A stretch of 64,000 nt of DNA from Lineus longissimus (lineage: Eukaryota > Nemertea > Pilidiophora > Heteronemertea > Lineidae). Below the pieces are notes generated by a model that was not told where the DNA came from, made no database searches, and was given only the letters and a program-made list of their open reading frames with translations. Location of the stretch: positions 15,684,001-15,748,000 of the forward strand of contig NC_088317.1 in the NCBI RefSeq assembly GCF_910592395.1, given 5' to 3'. The position numbers were made by a program, and so were the translations under genes. Below, piece by piece: positions 12,154 through 23,754 of this stretch (within the stretch, counting starts at the first letter, position 1; every line of letters starts with the position of its first letter).

Positions 12154-12822
12154 ATGTTTCGTAACCCAAACACAGGGAGTTATAACCCCAAAATGCAAAG
12201 CCTTCATAATCCAATGATTGGCACCTTCAGCCCAAATACCATGCCAGCCTATAAACAAAACCCGAATTTGCCTAGCTACAGTGCTCCGAATGTTGCAAGC
12301 TTTACCGCTGGAGAGCGGCCTACTTTCAGCCGAGATAGGGCAACATTTAACCCAGACCGACCACCATATAATCAAGATAGGGCAACATTCAGTCAGGAGA
12401 GGGCAACGTTCAATCCTGATCGGCCACCCTATAACACAGACAGGGCTACTTTCAACCCGGATAGAGCAACATTCAGCCAAGAAAGAGCAAACTTCAACCC
12501 AGATCAGGCATCGTTCAACCCAATAAGGGCAACATTCAACCCTGTCAACCCGGATAGGGGAACATTCAACCCAGACGGCGCAACCTTCATCCCAGATAGG
12601 ACAACTTATAACCCAGATAGGGCCGCATTCAGCCAAGAGCGGACGGCTTTCAATGCGGAGAGGACGACATTCAACCCAGATGGAGCAAGCTACAGGCCTA
12701 ACCCAAACGTGGCAGGGTACAGCAGGACCGTGGCCAATTATAACCCGAATCTCGAGATGCATAACTTCAGCCGGAGTATCATCTTTCGCCAGGAGCTAGA
12801 GGAGGGACGCTGGACACAATTT
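12154..12822 (+). CDS. Coding exon of an octapeptide-repeat protein (family not recognised)
   Basis: 223 codons ending at a strong phase-0 donor (TTT|GTAAGTG). From about residue 55 to 180 the protein is a string of eight-residue units like RATFNPDR, RATFSQER and RPPYNTDR, rich in N, P, D, R, F and Y and probably disordered. The last 20 or so residues (ending EELEEG-like, WTQF) are non-repetitive and charged. Units differ mostly at third codon positions (ACA/ACG/ACT, CCA/CCT/CCG, GAC/GAT, CGA/CGG/AGA/AGG) while residues are kept. This is good evidence of protein-level selection. The ATG has G at -3 and an in-frame TAG lies 27 nt upstream (12127-12129). However, that TAG is also the end of a plausible acceptor (CTTCTGCTAG), so this may be an internal exon from 12130. 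Following exons were not found. Confidence 0.6.
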
Positions 12823-13005
12823 GTAAGTGTTCTGGGTGTTGAGGTGCCGTGTTACTTGGTGTGATCAGTCCCCACGTGATACCTATACAACATGTCGTGG
12901 TCTGTGGTCTGTGATCTGTTTCTGTGCTGTATTCTCTATCAGCGATTTTTTAGCTCAGCTGACAAGCTGAGCTATTCATATGAGTAAATGGTAGAATGAA
13001 TGTCC

Positions 13006-13007
<2 letters not shown>

Positions 13008-13040
<33 letters not shown>

Positions 13041-13042
13041 CG
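13008..13042. repeat. (TGTC)n microsatellite
   Basis: Eight or nine consecutive TGTC units, bounded by GTCCG on both sides, inside the dispersed element. Confidence 0.9.
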
Positions 13043-13334
13043 TTAAACAGGCACGTTTCAAAACTATGGCGGATAGGCGATAGATTTTCCCTATAAGCCA
13101 TTTAGACCCTTCAGGACTCCTGAATAGACCAAGTGTGGGTCCGGCAGGATTAACAGTTTGGCCACCAGGGGGCAAAAAGCCTAAATCACAAAACAATTTG
13201 TTGGCGCTTTATTCAAGCAGATAGAAGCTTGAAATAAAGTTGAAAAGGACCGCATGCATGTAGGTCTTGAAACTACTAAGAGTAGTTTTGATTGATACTA
13301 CCAGTTGGCATTACTGAGCCAAAATCTGTGTTGA

Positions 13335-13425
13335 CCGAGTTTAAGCTTGATTTGAATTTCCCGCTCTTGTATGACTCTGAAGGTTGTGGGTTCCAATCCC
13401 ACTTCGGGTCAATTTTTTTTTTTTT
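13335..13425 (+). repeat. tRNA-derived module with perfect T arm and T-run
   Basis: GTGGGTTCCAATCCCAC forms a perfect 5-bp T stem with a 7-nt loop matching the B-box consensus. It is followed by TTCGGGTC and then a long T run (about 13411-13426) that would stop RNA polymerase III. The 5' portion has GACCGAG at 13336, which pairs only partly with CTTCGGGTC, and a weak D arm. It is a tRNA-derived SINE piece rather than an intact tRNA. Confidence 0.5.
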
Positions 13426-13800
13426 TTAATTTTTACTTTTTTCACTTGTAAATACATTTTCTTTACTTTTTTGAATAATTTGGTGGGCGGCCATCTTGGT
13501 TTTTTTTTTCTATTTTAAAGCCTTTGCTGTATCCAGAGTGACATGAATTTTATGGTTGGTGTACAATAAGTCTCCTTTACATGATATCACATGGGCTTTC
13601 TATTTGACCTACTTTTCAAGGTCAGCCTGGCTCAGGCACTTAGATTTGACTAATAAGTGGCATATTTGTCACCATTTAAAAGTCTTTTTACTTTGGTATG
13701 TTTGCCTGATATATTGACAAAACTGAGGTTGAAAGAGATCTATCGGGTACTTTCCATGTTCATATATTTCAGCTGAGCGCCAGGCCCTTGGGCCTCTTGT

Positions 13801-14350
13801 TGGTAGTTTCGTCTTTACATTCCCTTCCAAGTAAAATTCAGGGGATTGTTGGCCAAAGAGTAGCAATATATATATTCTGCTAATATGCTCCTTTGCTGAG
13901 GTCCCAACACATCTGTCTTTCTATATTTTCAAACATTAGCTTTTGGGGAAATAACCTACCCAGTCATTATCCATCATGATCCCTTGGGGAATGACGAAAA
14001 GATTTTCTCATCGAAGGACAAGATGAGATGACAATGGGTTGGGCACCAAAAGAAGTTTCCCTCCACCTCACCAGGCCAGGGACGTTGGGAATATGGAGCT
14101 AATTGGATTCCTTTTCCAAATAAATCTTGACATTTTGCTGACCATCCCTGAGCCATAGACACGTAATGGGTTAGTTTGATGATGGTGGGTGTTGGACTTG
14201 GGCAAAGGTATCCGTATCTTGATTGATTGCATGTGTGTCTCTCATGAATATGATGAACTGCTTTTCAACAAGTCTAGAGGGTACTTGAATTAATGACTTA
14301 GGCTGATATGGAACAAATTCGATGAAAAGTTGATAGTCCTTGACCCTTCG
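13801..14350. other. Non-coding stretch, nothing recognised
   Basis: No supported gene and no clear repeats between the dispersed element and the next minisatellite. Confidence 0.4.
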
Positions 14351-14359
14351 GAAATGCCA

Positions 14360-14720
14360 GACACTTCTCTGTCAGAGATAGAGAGAAATTGCACTTCTCT
14401 GTCAGAGATATAGAGTGCTGGTACTTCTCTGTCAGAGATATAGAGTGGTGGTACTTCTCTGTCAGAGATATAGAGGAATTGCACTTCTCTGGAATGGCAC
14501 TTCTCTGCTAGAGATATGGAGTGATTGCACTTCTCTAGAGGAATTGCACTTCTCTGTCAGAGGTAAAAAAGGGGATGGCACTTCTCTGTCAGAGATATAG
14601 AGAGAAGGCACTTCTCTCTTACATTTATAGTGAAATGGCACTTCTCTGTTAGAGATATAGAGGGACAGAGATAGAGAGAAATGGCACTTCTCTTTTTGCT
14701 CTATATCTCACAGAGAAGTG
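14360..14720. repeat. Degenerate minisatellite, CACTTCTCTGTCAGAGATATAGAG units
   Basis: About ten imperfect copies of CACTTCTCTGTCAGAGATAT plus AGAG, spaced irregularly by about 25-35 bp. The element CTCTGTCAGAGA is self-complementary in part (TCTCTG...CAGAGA), so each copy can form a small hairpin. The last copy, near 14703-14718, appears in inverted orientation (ATATCTCACAGAGAAGTG). Confidence 0.8.
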
Positions 14721-14729
14721 CTATGCTGC

Positions 14730-15430
14730 CAATAAAAAGTTGTGTCTGATCAGGTGCAGTGCAACAGGTGCGATCAATGCCTTGTAAAAAAGTCTAATAT
14801 CCTCCACCATGATCAGGAAAAGTTACAAAAACTCATAGAGAAATTGATAGGCGTAGAAAATCTTTTTAGCACAACAGCTGTGCTTGATGTGGTTTAACAT
14901 ACCGTTTTCGTTTTACGCCTCCTGATTTCACATTTAAATGTCAAATTCGATGTTGGTGTCATAATAATTATGGAAGTTTTTAAGTTTTTGCCGTGTTGGT
15001 ATTAGAAAGACATCATGTAGGCATAGGTAACATAAAAGCACGAAGCTTTTCAGAAGCAAAATCCTTTATACTTTTGATGCATGCAAACTAATCTGCCTCC
15101 AGTGCATGCAAACTACAACACCCTTGGGAATTTGCAACAACCTCTCTTGTAATTTATCAGGATATTTAACCAAGTCTCCTTTCTTTCTCATTTTAGGTAA
15201 GTGATTTTAGCTACGTCAAGCAGTAAGGTAGGATGTATTTTTGAAGGGAGATTAATGGCCTGGGTAAGGTGGGCCAGGTTAGGTTACAAGAAGTCATCTA
15301 TAGGTGTCTCTGCCATTTTACAGTTCACACACACACTTCAATCAAATAAGACCTGATTCCCTAACTGTGCATATGAGCAAGAATTAATAAGGACTAGTCT
15401 TTGTGAGTTCTTGATATTAGTCCTGTGAAG
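14730..15430. other. Non-coding stretch, nothing recognised
   Basis: No supported gene. A short duplication of ATGCATGCAAACTA occurs at about 15077-15112. Confidence 0.4.
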
Positions 15431-15439
15431 ACCAACTTT

Positions 15440-15830
15440 TGGACTTCTAGCCCCTGCCATTTGTCAAATTTTCTTAACACTATATACCTCCTTTAAGAGA
15501 CTTCTTCTAAAACAATTTTGAGTGGTATAGACAACTCTATTAGATATCTAACTGATCCAAAAGTCTCAGGTCACAGCATAATGCATATTTTAATCACGCA
15601 TTTCTTGTATAGCCCCTGTAAGAGGTTTTATTTTCTTGACACTATAGACCCTTTAAGAAACTGTCTTTCATAATAGCCCCTTTTAGAGGCTAATTTTTTT
15701 TCCCTCGAAAGACTTTCTTATCAAGTTACGAAGTTCGCTCAGAGATCTCTCCGAATGTCTCAGGTCGCATCATGATGTGTATCTTGATGTATTCCATTCT
15801 CGTAATGCCTTCTATTCTCAAACCATCCTC
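15440..15830. repeat. Degenerate ~200-bp tandem duplication
   Basis: Two diverged copies of a unit starting with TAGCCCCTG, then TTTTCTTGACACTATA.ACC, CTTTAAGA.ACT and TGTCTCAGGTCGCA-like text, with counterparts at about 15450-15610 and 15610-15810. The ending CATTTCTTGTA versus CATTCTCGTA supports the alignment. Confidence 0.5.
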
Positions 15831-15914
15831 TGTTATGAAAATCGTTGAGACTCGGTGATGCAGTGTTCAATTACATTATAGATTTTTAACCCTAAATAAC
15901 AACAGGCTACAATG

Positions 15915-16150
15915 TCTTGGCAAAGGATGGATATCTTGCACAATGCTGTAGGACCAATAAATTGCGATGAGATGTGCTAAAAGCAACCAAAAGGTTTTTC
16001 GTCATTAGTTCATAATTATTGCATTATGATGTGAAGGTTGATGGCAAATTCATGTCAATTTTGATGAGATGTGCAAGAGCAACCCCAACATTGGTCCTCA
16101 CTACTCCATGTTGTATTACGATGTGAAGGGTTGGGGGCCAATTCAGGTCA
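15915..16150. repeat. Degenerate ~115-bp tandem duplication
   Basis: Two related segments contain GATGAGATGTGC..AAGCAACC, then a TTGCATTATGATGTGAAGG-like stretch and CAAATTCATGTCAA or CAATTCAGGTCAA. They are at about 15966-16060 and 16062-16150. Confidence 0.5.
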
Positions 16151-16995
16151 AAATAAGCCAGTTACAATTTGTTTTTGAGACCTTTAACATTGCTGGCTGC
16201 AAGAGTTTATGGTCATTGTTTCTCAGTTGGTGACCATCAGTTCGGCTTTTTCCGTCCCCAGAATGATACGCTACCAGAAGACTACAATGCCCGAACTTAT
16301 TTATAAAGACATAAGGGATTTGTTGTGTCAATCACATATCTCATGCGTCACTTCAGGCGTTATCTGTGAAAATGTCATGCCTATGTCTGGCAAATGGGTT
16401 CAAATCCATTGAAAAAGAAATACTGTATTTAAAAATGTACAGAGAAACAATGTGCTCTGACCGAGTCCCGTAATATCAAAGATATCCCAAAATATCAAAA
16501 AAGCAAGACTAAATCAACAGTCACCACCTGAGGTGTCTGGTTGTTCTGTCAAATATGGTTGATGGGGGTAGCGAAAATCATTCGAATGTTGAGGAAGCCA
16601 AGACCAGTTGCCTTATAAGTTCCCTGGCATCCCTCAAATTGGCACCTACGAGTATTATGTCTGACAGTTTTTCCTCTGAAGGGGTTTCCTTATTGTATGA
16701 GGATAAAACGGAGAGGGTAGAGTCGTGACATCGGAGCTTGTCAATGTTTTGCAATAAGCTGGCGGGAAATATGAGACGGATGAAGATTAGTGTATCGTTG
16801 TTCCATTTTGCTTAGCGTCTTCGGAGACAGGTAAAGATGTTGTGGTACCATAGCAACAGTGCTATGACCATTGTTTGGTTATAAACTGTATATAACTCTT
16901 AAAACGTTGGGGGATTTCTTGGTCATGTTGAGAATTGGGTATATATTTGGTACACAGAATATGTCTCTTGCTTTCATGTATTTATGAAAACAGCA
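16150..16995. other. Non-coding stretch, nothing recognised
   Basis: No supported gene. A GGTACCATAGCAAC motif at about 16847 resembles an RFX X-box with one mismatch; a single site is weak evidence. Confidence 0.35.
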
Positions 16996-16999
16996 CCTT

Positions 17000-17345
17000 T
17001 TTAGCTCACCTCTTGGGAGCTTATATGTTACCGTGGGGTCCGTCGTCCGTCGTCGTCCGTTAGCAGAGCACGTTTCATCACCGCTAGGGCTAGATGGCTA
17101 AAACTTGGTGTGATGGTATTGGGCAATATGCCTAGAAGCATTTTCTTTTTCACCATATGACCAACTTTCTGGCCTCCAGGTGGCCATCTTGGAAATTGGT
17201 TTTTGCCTTTTTGAAGCTAATGGTTGTACGTGGAGCGGCCAAAACGAATCCAACAAAGTCCTATTATTCCTAAACTGTTGAAGAGATGTTAACCAATTTC
17301 CATGTGACATGCACACTCTTCAATGACTCTGAATTTCAGGAAACT
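17000..17345. repeat. Dispersed GTCCGTCGTC-type repeat
   Basis: Begins TTTTTAGCTCACCTCTTGGG and has GTCCGTCGTCCGTCGTCGTC plus GGCCTCCAGGTGGCCATCTT. The order of a TTTTAGCTCA start, a GTCCGT cluster and a GGCCACCAGG-like segment parallels the element at 12945. It is probably a relative in the same superfamily. The right end is not defined. Confidence 0.5.
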
Positions 17346-19210
17346 TGATATCTAGACATGTCAGAACCAATAAAACACTGTAGTTGTTGATGTCGTAGAG
17401 ATGCTGCATGCAAAAATCAGCTCAAAATTCCAACCGCTTCATGGTTTTTCAAACATTTGGTAAATTTTTGCAAAATTCTGTCATCAAACTCGAAAAGGGG
17501 CTTTGGATCCAGGGCCCATATGACCATCCATGAGCATGAATGTATAGGACTGAAAAGCCTGTAAGACCTAGGTACAAGGTATTTTTAAAGTGGTCTGCAT
17601 CCGCAAACTGTGTGTGATATAACGCTGAAAATGCGGGATATTGATAATAGATACATAATCTCATAGATGTTAAAGCGAAATTTTTATATCAATGCTGGTT
17701 TGGCAATAATTCTTCAAAATATCACGAAAACGATATTTCCTCTCAATCAACTAGACTTTGATGTGTTCACCCCAAATCTTGGTTCAGTACTCAGACTGAC
17801 ATTGTCTTACATGGCATCAAGAAACCTTTCAAAATGTTTTGATATTTCGAGAACAGGGGACTCTTCCTTACACCTATCATTCTTTTCCAAAAGCAGCTGC
17901 TTGAAACAATTATTCCAAGCGCAGAAAAAGCAGAAGATTCATAATGCAATTTTCACTCCATACATTACCTCATTTGTTCTCGATAACACCTGCTCGTATC
18001 GATTGTTCTGAGAGTAGTTTCATAAAGGACTTGAAGATATCCGAGTGCTTTTTACACAGCAGGTGAAGTGTAAATAGTCCACTGAGAGTAAACAGTTAAA
18101 GGATAGGCCTACCATGTTTGTTCAAAAATTTGAAAACTGAACCCAAATTTGAAAATATCTTACTGTGTAGATAGGCAATAAATATTTCAATTTCAGCAAT
18201 GACTTAAGTGTGAACATGATGTGTATTTTAGCGAATTTGGATGCGTTATAACTGCCCTACATCACTGTGTATATCTGTCTATTCATGAGCCACCAGTAGT
18301 GAAACACGAACAGCGTATCCCTTTAGTTGAAGACCCTTTTTCAGCGGAAGGCTAACTATGCCCTTTTACCCGCATCAAATTCAGTTTCTCACTATGCAGA
18401 GTTAGGGAAGCCTCTTTATTCATGTTATTCAGTGTGCTTTTGTTTAAAAAATCAATTCGGAGTCTAATCTCTAATCACTCTCACATAGCTTCTGAACATG
18501 TGTTTCTCATAACATTCAAAACATTGAAATTCCATTTAGTAATGGCTTGTTCAATGATTCGGCTTGGACAAATTTTCTAATTAATTCTCAAACAAATTTC
18601 TATAGAAATCTAATGTAGCTGACATTGTCAGTGAAATCAGAGCCAAACAATGTCAAAATTGTTCCAGGGAGGAAGCTGATCAGATATTAGATTCAGAACA
18701 AACTTGATTTTCACCCTGAGTTTGCCTGCTTTTGCTGTGTATCTGAGGTCTTTTTCTACACAGAATGTACTTTTGCTTGTCGCAACGAAGCCCTTCCCAT
18801 TAGAGCAACGTTATTCTTTGAGGATTATCTTCAAAGAGTCTAGGAAAGGAATGCCCATCCCATAGGATGCTTTCAAGGCAATGACGACAGGGACTTATAT
18901 AGGTTGACATTTACTTGAGCATGTTGAGAAGAGAGCTTTAAGATTTTATAAAAAAGGGACGGATGAAGCGTTGAAGCTTGAAATGTAAATGTAGCTTTGA
19001 TGTGCGAGCGTTGGTTTTGTTGAGAGGAAAGTGGTAGACATTGGCGATGATATATTTTTATTAAGGTTGGAAGTTGAGGACGAGAGTGCAACTCGTTGAA
19101 AAGTCAACTGAGGTTTGAGTTAGCAAATGCAGTGTTGCTTTGAGAATGAGCAGTGTTGGGTTTGTTGAGGGGAAGGGCTGAGTGCGTGGTGATAAGATTG
19201 GAAGTTAACG
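17346..19210. other. Non-coding stretch, nothing recognised
   Basis: ORFs on both strands here are short or lack motifs. No repeat structure or RNA gene was recognised. Confidence 0.4.
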
Positions 19211-19219
19211 TCCTGAATA

Positions 19220-19955
19220 CGACAAGTTCCATCCAGAGCCATCCATTCCACTGTTGCATCTAGAGCCATCCATTCCACTGTTGCATCCAGAGCCATCCTT
19301 TCCACTGTTGCATCCAGAGCCATCCTTTCCACTGTTTCATCCAGAGCCATCCTTTCCACTGTTGCATCCAGAGCCATCCTTTCCACTGTTGCATCCAGAG
19401 CCATCTATTCCACTGTTGCCTCCAGAGCCATCCTTTCCACTGTTACATCCAGAGCCATCTATTCCACTGTTGCATCCAGAGCCATCCTTTCCGCTGTTGC
19501 ATCCAGAGCCATCCTTTCCACTATTGCATCCAGAGCCATCTATTCCACTGTTGCATCCAGAGCCATCCTTTCCACTGTTGCATCCAGAGCCATCCTTTCC
19601 ACTGTTGCATCCAGGGCCATCCTTTCCACTGTTGCATCCAGAGCCATCCTTTCCACTGTTGCATTCAGAGCCATCCTTTCCACTGTTGCATCCAGAGCCA
19701 TCCTTTCCACTGTTGCATTCAGAGCCATCCTTTCCACTGTTGCATCCAGAGCCATCCTTTCTGCTGTTGAACCCGGAGCCATCCTTTCCGCTGTTGCATC
19801 CAGAGCCATCCTTTCCACTGTTGCATCCAGAGCCACCCTTTTCACTGTTGCATCCAGAGCCATCCTTTCCACTGTTGCACCCGGAGCCATCCTTTCCATT
19901 GTTGCATCCAGAGCCATCCTTTCTGCTCTTGCTTCCTGAACCATCAGCTGATCTT
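19220..19955. repeat. 27-bp minisatellite, about 27 units
   Basis: Units of CCATCCTTTCCACTGTTGCA plus TCCAGAG, repeated without indels over about 735 bp. The 27-bp period keeps one + frame open for 235 codons (PSFPLLHPE repeats) and two minus frames open (DGSGCNSGK and ALDATVERM repeats). Differences between units are a mix of silent and replacement changes in every frame, so no single frame stands out. The ORFs are most likely by-products. Confidence 0.9.
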
Positions 19956-20199
19956 TTGTGATGACACTGGCCATTCACCTGCCCAGGTCTTGCCAATTGA
20001 TTCACAAGAGGTCTGACTGAACCAATCAACTAATTGCAGTCCATCGTCTAACCTTTGTAAATATCGCAACTGAGCCATACACCTTGCTCCATGTACTACA
20101 CAAAATCAAGCTAATTCATGACCTTTAGTCGTGCTTTGTAATGGAGGATGGCTTTCCTTCTGGTGATCATTATCCACCTTTGAGTTACTGCTTGACATA

Positions 20200-21690
20200 A
20201 GCAATGTCACAGGCCGTTGGTTGTGACAAACCACTTTCCGCGGTAGTTGACATCCATTTGGTTTACCAAGCATTAGCATCGTTTCCATTAACCTATGACC
20301 TTTTGTGTGTGGCGGCAGCCATTTTTTTACCTTTACCAGCCTTTCGAATTGATTTGTGGGGAAATCTGACTGATCTATCATATTCCTTAAGTTTTCTTCG
20401 ATCAGAAAAATGTTGTACTGATGTACGCTACTAAATGATGAATGTCCTGGCAGTTTACTTCAATCTGTCAACTGACCTTTGGCAATGTCCACATCAATTC
20501 CCTCCACTGTTCCACTCCGCCTGATCGATTCAACCTTAGATTTGCAATTGCCAGAATCAGTCTGGCACACACATGGTAATTTGGTTGATGTGTTGGATCA
20601 GCTGGGTCTCACTTCATCAAGGAAGTGGTACATCGCTATTGCTTTATGTGCCATTACCTTCCACACTGAACTTCAAAGCAGGAGAAAGCCAGTGGCAAAG
20701 AGGGCTCATAATCAGAAGGCTGTAGGTTCGATTGATGACTGCTGTCTTTGTGTCCTTGAGCAAGACACTTGACCCTTCATTGCTTCATCCTTCGAATGAG
20801 ATGTAAAACCGAGGTTGCTTTGCCTGGTGCCTTGGCCAGTGCAAGCAAAAAAAACCTTCCAAGTGAGTAACGCAGGTGGCTTGCGATGGACTCTACCTCT
20901 CCCGGAAGACGGAGTCACGAGGCCAATCAACTCAATTGGCACCTACCATAGTGGCATGCACAAAAACTCCAAGTCCAGATACTCCAAGTCCTGAGCAATG
21001 GCTTAAGAAGAATTCAAATGGTCAAATGACCTGTCCCAGCATCACAGGTCATCCTCTTTGCCGTTCCATTCAGTCGGAGGTCGATTTGTCTAAATCTTTC
21101 TGCTCCAAACAGATTGTTGGACATTCCCAATTGCCAGAATCAGTCCTGCGCGTACCGCTTAATGGGATTTGTGCGTTGGCCGGCTCTGTTTGGTGCTGGG
21201 ATCGATATGAAATCCCTTCGGTCGTTCTGGGTGAAATAGATTATGCGCATGACCTCCGGTAATGCAAAGATTGGGGAAGGTGCAATCTCCCTAGATCCTT
21301 TCTTTTAGAAGAAGACAACATCTCCATATGATCGTTGCCAATGTCACAGGTTATCCCTTTCCCCTCATGAATTCACATGTTTTGACATCATTAGATCTTC
21401 GTACGCTCCTTCTCAAGTATGGTACTGGGCCCTGTTAGTTGTTCTGCCATTTCCCCTTCAAGATTTATTTCCCCCTACTGGATGTATTTAGTTAGGTCTG
21501 CCTGATCCAAGAATGGTGTCCGAAATTCCTAATTGCCAGAATCAATCCACCACGTATGAGATAATTGGGTTTATGTGTTGGTTGCCTCTGTTTGCTGCTG
21601 GGATCGATATGATATCTCTGCGGTCATTCCTGGGGAAATAAGATTATGTGCATAACCTGTGGTCATGGCCTTCTGGCCTCGTTGGGAAGG
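20200..21690. repeat. Diverged ~300-400-bp repeats, interrupted by a SINE
   Basis: TTGCCAGAATCAGTC or TTGCCAGAATCAATC recurs at about 20549, 21130 and 21530. The last two copies continue with GGGATCGATATGA and a GTCATTCCTGGGGAAATA-like segment. TGTCACAGG or CATCACAGG followed by TATCC or CATCC also recurs (about 20203, 21040 and 21344). They appear to be old tandem copies with a SINE inserted at 20.7 kb. Confidence 0.55.
20695..20970 (+). repeat. tRNA-derived SINE, family C copy 2 (plus strand)
   Basis: The head has GGGCTCATAATCAGAAGGCT and the B-box-like TAGGTTCGATTGAT. The body has TGTCCTTGAGCAAGACACTT. The 3' part contains TTGCGATGGACTCTACCTCT and ends near CAATTGGCACCTACCATAG. All modules match, in order, the minus-strand copies at 28.6 and 29.9 kb and the degenerate copy at 7.6 kb. 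This copy is the most complete and best defines the family. Confidence 0.7.
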
Positions 21691-21912
21691 GGGCATGGGG
21701 GCGGGCGACTTGGATGAGCTTTGATGGTTGGTCATTCATCTTAGGGGAATTGATGTTGCTGCTGCTTCATGTAGATCTGAACTGATGTGGTTTTTGTTTG
21801 TGAGACTGGCAGCTACCTTGGACATAGCTACATGTAAGGAAGTTCACCGGTAAGCATATATTCCAGGTAGGGGCCAACTTCCACTTTTCCTAATGCCAAC
21901 AGACTCTCATTC

Positions 21913-22266
21913 TTGGTCGCAAAAAGATTACGTGAAATCGAAGATTTTCAACTTCTGTCTCTCCTTTTGATCACCTGGACTTTCTCTAGGTGCATACTGT
22001 TCTCTCACCTTGAGGAGAGAACAGTTCTAATCCGCCCCTTCAACATCGAACTCTACAACGCTTCCTTATCCTACTCAGCGCAGTTCAAATACTATTTCGA
22101 ATCAGTACGGGACAACGCGAACCTTCAGACTCCAATAACGGGTCTCAACAACAGCAGAGCTTCTATTTCCAGATCTGTATCAAGCTTTTATTACCAAAGT
22201 TCACTGAAGGCAAGCTCAGTTCGGCTTTATGATGAAGAAGTCTGTCTTTACCAGTGCAAGTCATAA
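21913..22266 (+). CDS. Candidate coding fragment, 117 codons, unrecognised
   Basis: Open frame to TAA at 22264-22266. It has no ATG at the 5' end, so if real it would be an exon; TTTCTCTAG at about 21980-21988 is a possible acceptor. Between codons 40 and 70 third positions are often C or G (CGC CCC TTC AAC ATC), unlike the surroundings. No domain is recognised. The last residues include a cysteine pair (CLYQC). It could be a last exon, an old gene relic or chance. Confidence 0.18.
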   Translation: MVAKRLREIEDFQLLSLLLITWTFSRCILFSHLEERTVLIRPFNIELYNASLSYSAQFKYYFESVRDNANLQTPITGLNNSRASISRSVSSFYYQSSLKASSVRLYDEEVCLYQCKS

Positions 22267-22269
22267 AAA

Positions 22270-23750
22270 CGTGTTGCGGTTATCTCGGTGTCACAAACAG
22301 TTCTTGAAAGGTTATCTTGTCTTTGATGACAAACGCGGTAAAGGAACGATGCAAAAGGAATAGACAAAAAAGGGATGGGATTATTTGGTAACCAAAGCAA
22401 CAGACCAGGATGTTCTTTCAGATCTTGATGCCTTTAACCCATTCTTAATGGACACTCAAAGAGTTGGTCGTCGATTTCAGTGACAGACAAATAGATTATA
22501 TTCAACAACAAATGCGCTAAAATCGAATGCTTACTCTCTGAAGTTGCTCCCTGCTGCTGGCTGCCCAAGCAGATTATCGCAAGAATCATTGCTACAAAGC
22601 TACATGGTCACTGACATTGCCAAAGGTAGTGATATAGTATAGCAGAATAGTTTCCTGGAAGCTACTAGCCACTTCCATGCCAACTTCCTTCAAAAGCATT
22701 TTCTTAGCTTTTTGGATTAACTGATGGAATAAAAAGCAACACTGCAGGGGTCAGCATCACTTCATGACTTAGTAGGCTTAAGGCTGCTTGTGTGTAATCT
22801 CCTTTAACCAGTTTTTGGCTCAGCTGTAAATGTTTGAAACATGATGAAGGAAAGCCTTTGGATACTTTTGCAGCTCATCACAAAGTGGCCATTAATGGGA
22901 AAGGTCAGAGTTGACAACATGGGGAGTCACATCCATTACTGCTTCGTAACCTAGACTTTAAAAGGGTCATCCATTTGATGGAAATCACTTGATTGCTTTC
23001 TGATTCTTGCTTTGGGCACTCTGCTAAAGTCTTCATTACTATGATGCAAGTCATTTGCACGGATTCGTTATGCTGGGTGTCACTTGGTGCATTGCAGTAA
23101 TACTGATGTATACTTTCATTCTGTTCACTGGATTTGAATTTACTGGAGATTGTCGACAGTGTCATCATTGCCCTAATGCCTGCAACAGGACTGATGTTCT
23201 CATCTGATCTGACAAATTCATCAACAGGAATTGTTGGGGAAACCACACAACCCTTGCACCAATGTCTGACCCAGCACAAATGGATAAGGGTCGGCTGGCT
23301 ATCCTCTCCGGACAACAGGACATTCATTTGCTACCAAAGATTTTTGATCCTCGACAACTAGGATAGGATAGGAGACCTGAACCCCCTCCCCTCAGTAGAC
23401 ACAGTGGCTTGCTGTCTGTTTTCTCCTGCAGACAACCGGACAAATCACAAGCTGTTGTGATGTACGGGGTGTTCCAGATGTATATTGAATATGATTTTGG
23501 TATTAAGAAAAATTTAATGTGTGTTACCAACACCCGGTTGTGTTCTGGTTGAATAAATGCACTCAGTCAGGATGTAACTTTAATTAACTGTCATCCAATT
23601 TTAGTCCTGCCGTTCGATGAAACCTTTTGGGAGTCATTTGAAGGTTGTTTTGGTGTGTTAGCACCGGATGTGTAAAAACTTTCTGTGCTCCTAATCAACC
23701 TCCGGAGCTGCAACACGTCAAACGTATTAAAAAATATTAGCGGCTTTTAT
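22270..23750. other. Non-coding stretch, nothing recognised
   Basis: No supported gene. Short minus-strand frames near 22.9-23.5 kb have no motifs or splice context. Confidence 0.4.
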
Positions 23751-23754
23751 TTGA

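Larger units (their letters stand above)
12945..13800. mobile_element. Dispersed repeat element, about 0.86 kb, short similar ends
   Basis: Starts TTTTTTAGCTCAGCTGACAA and ends AGCTGAGCGCCAGGCCCTTGGGCCTCTTG. The same start and end motifs recur at 42772 and 45513, so the ends belong to one family. After the start comes a GTCTGTCTGTC microsatellite (about 13008-13042) and text including GGCCACCAGGGGGCAAAAAG. A tRNA-like T arm and T-run lie inside. No transposase frame is visible, so it is non-autonomous. Similar TTTTAGCTCA...GTCCGTC repeats are common in marine invertebrate genomes, from general knowledge. Confidence 0.6.

Noticed and set aside
12136-12762. 208-codon minus-strand ORF
   Set aside because: Antisense shadow of the octapeptide exon. 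Synonymous-site variation between units supports the + frame instead.
19337-20029. 230-codon minus-strand ORF with DGSGCNSGK repeats
   Set aside because: By-product of the 27-bp array, overlapping open frames on both strands with no selective frame preference.
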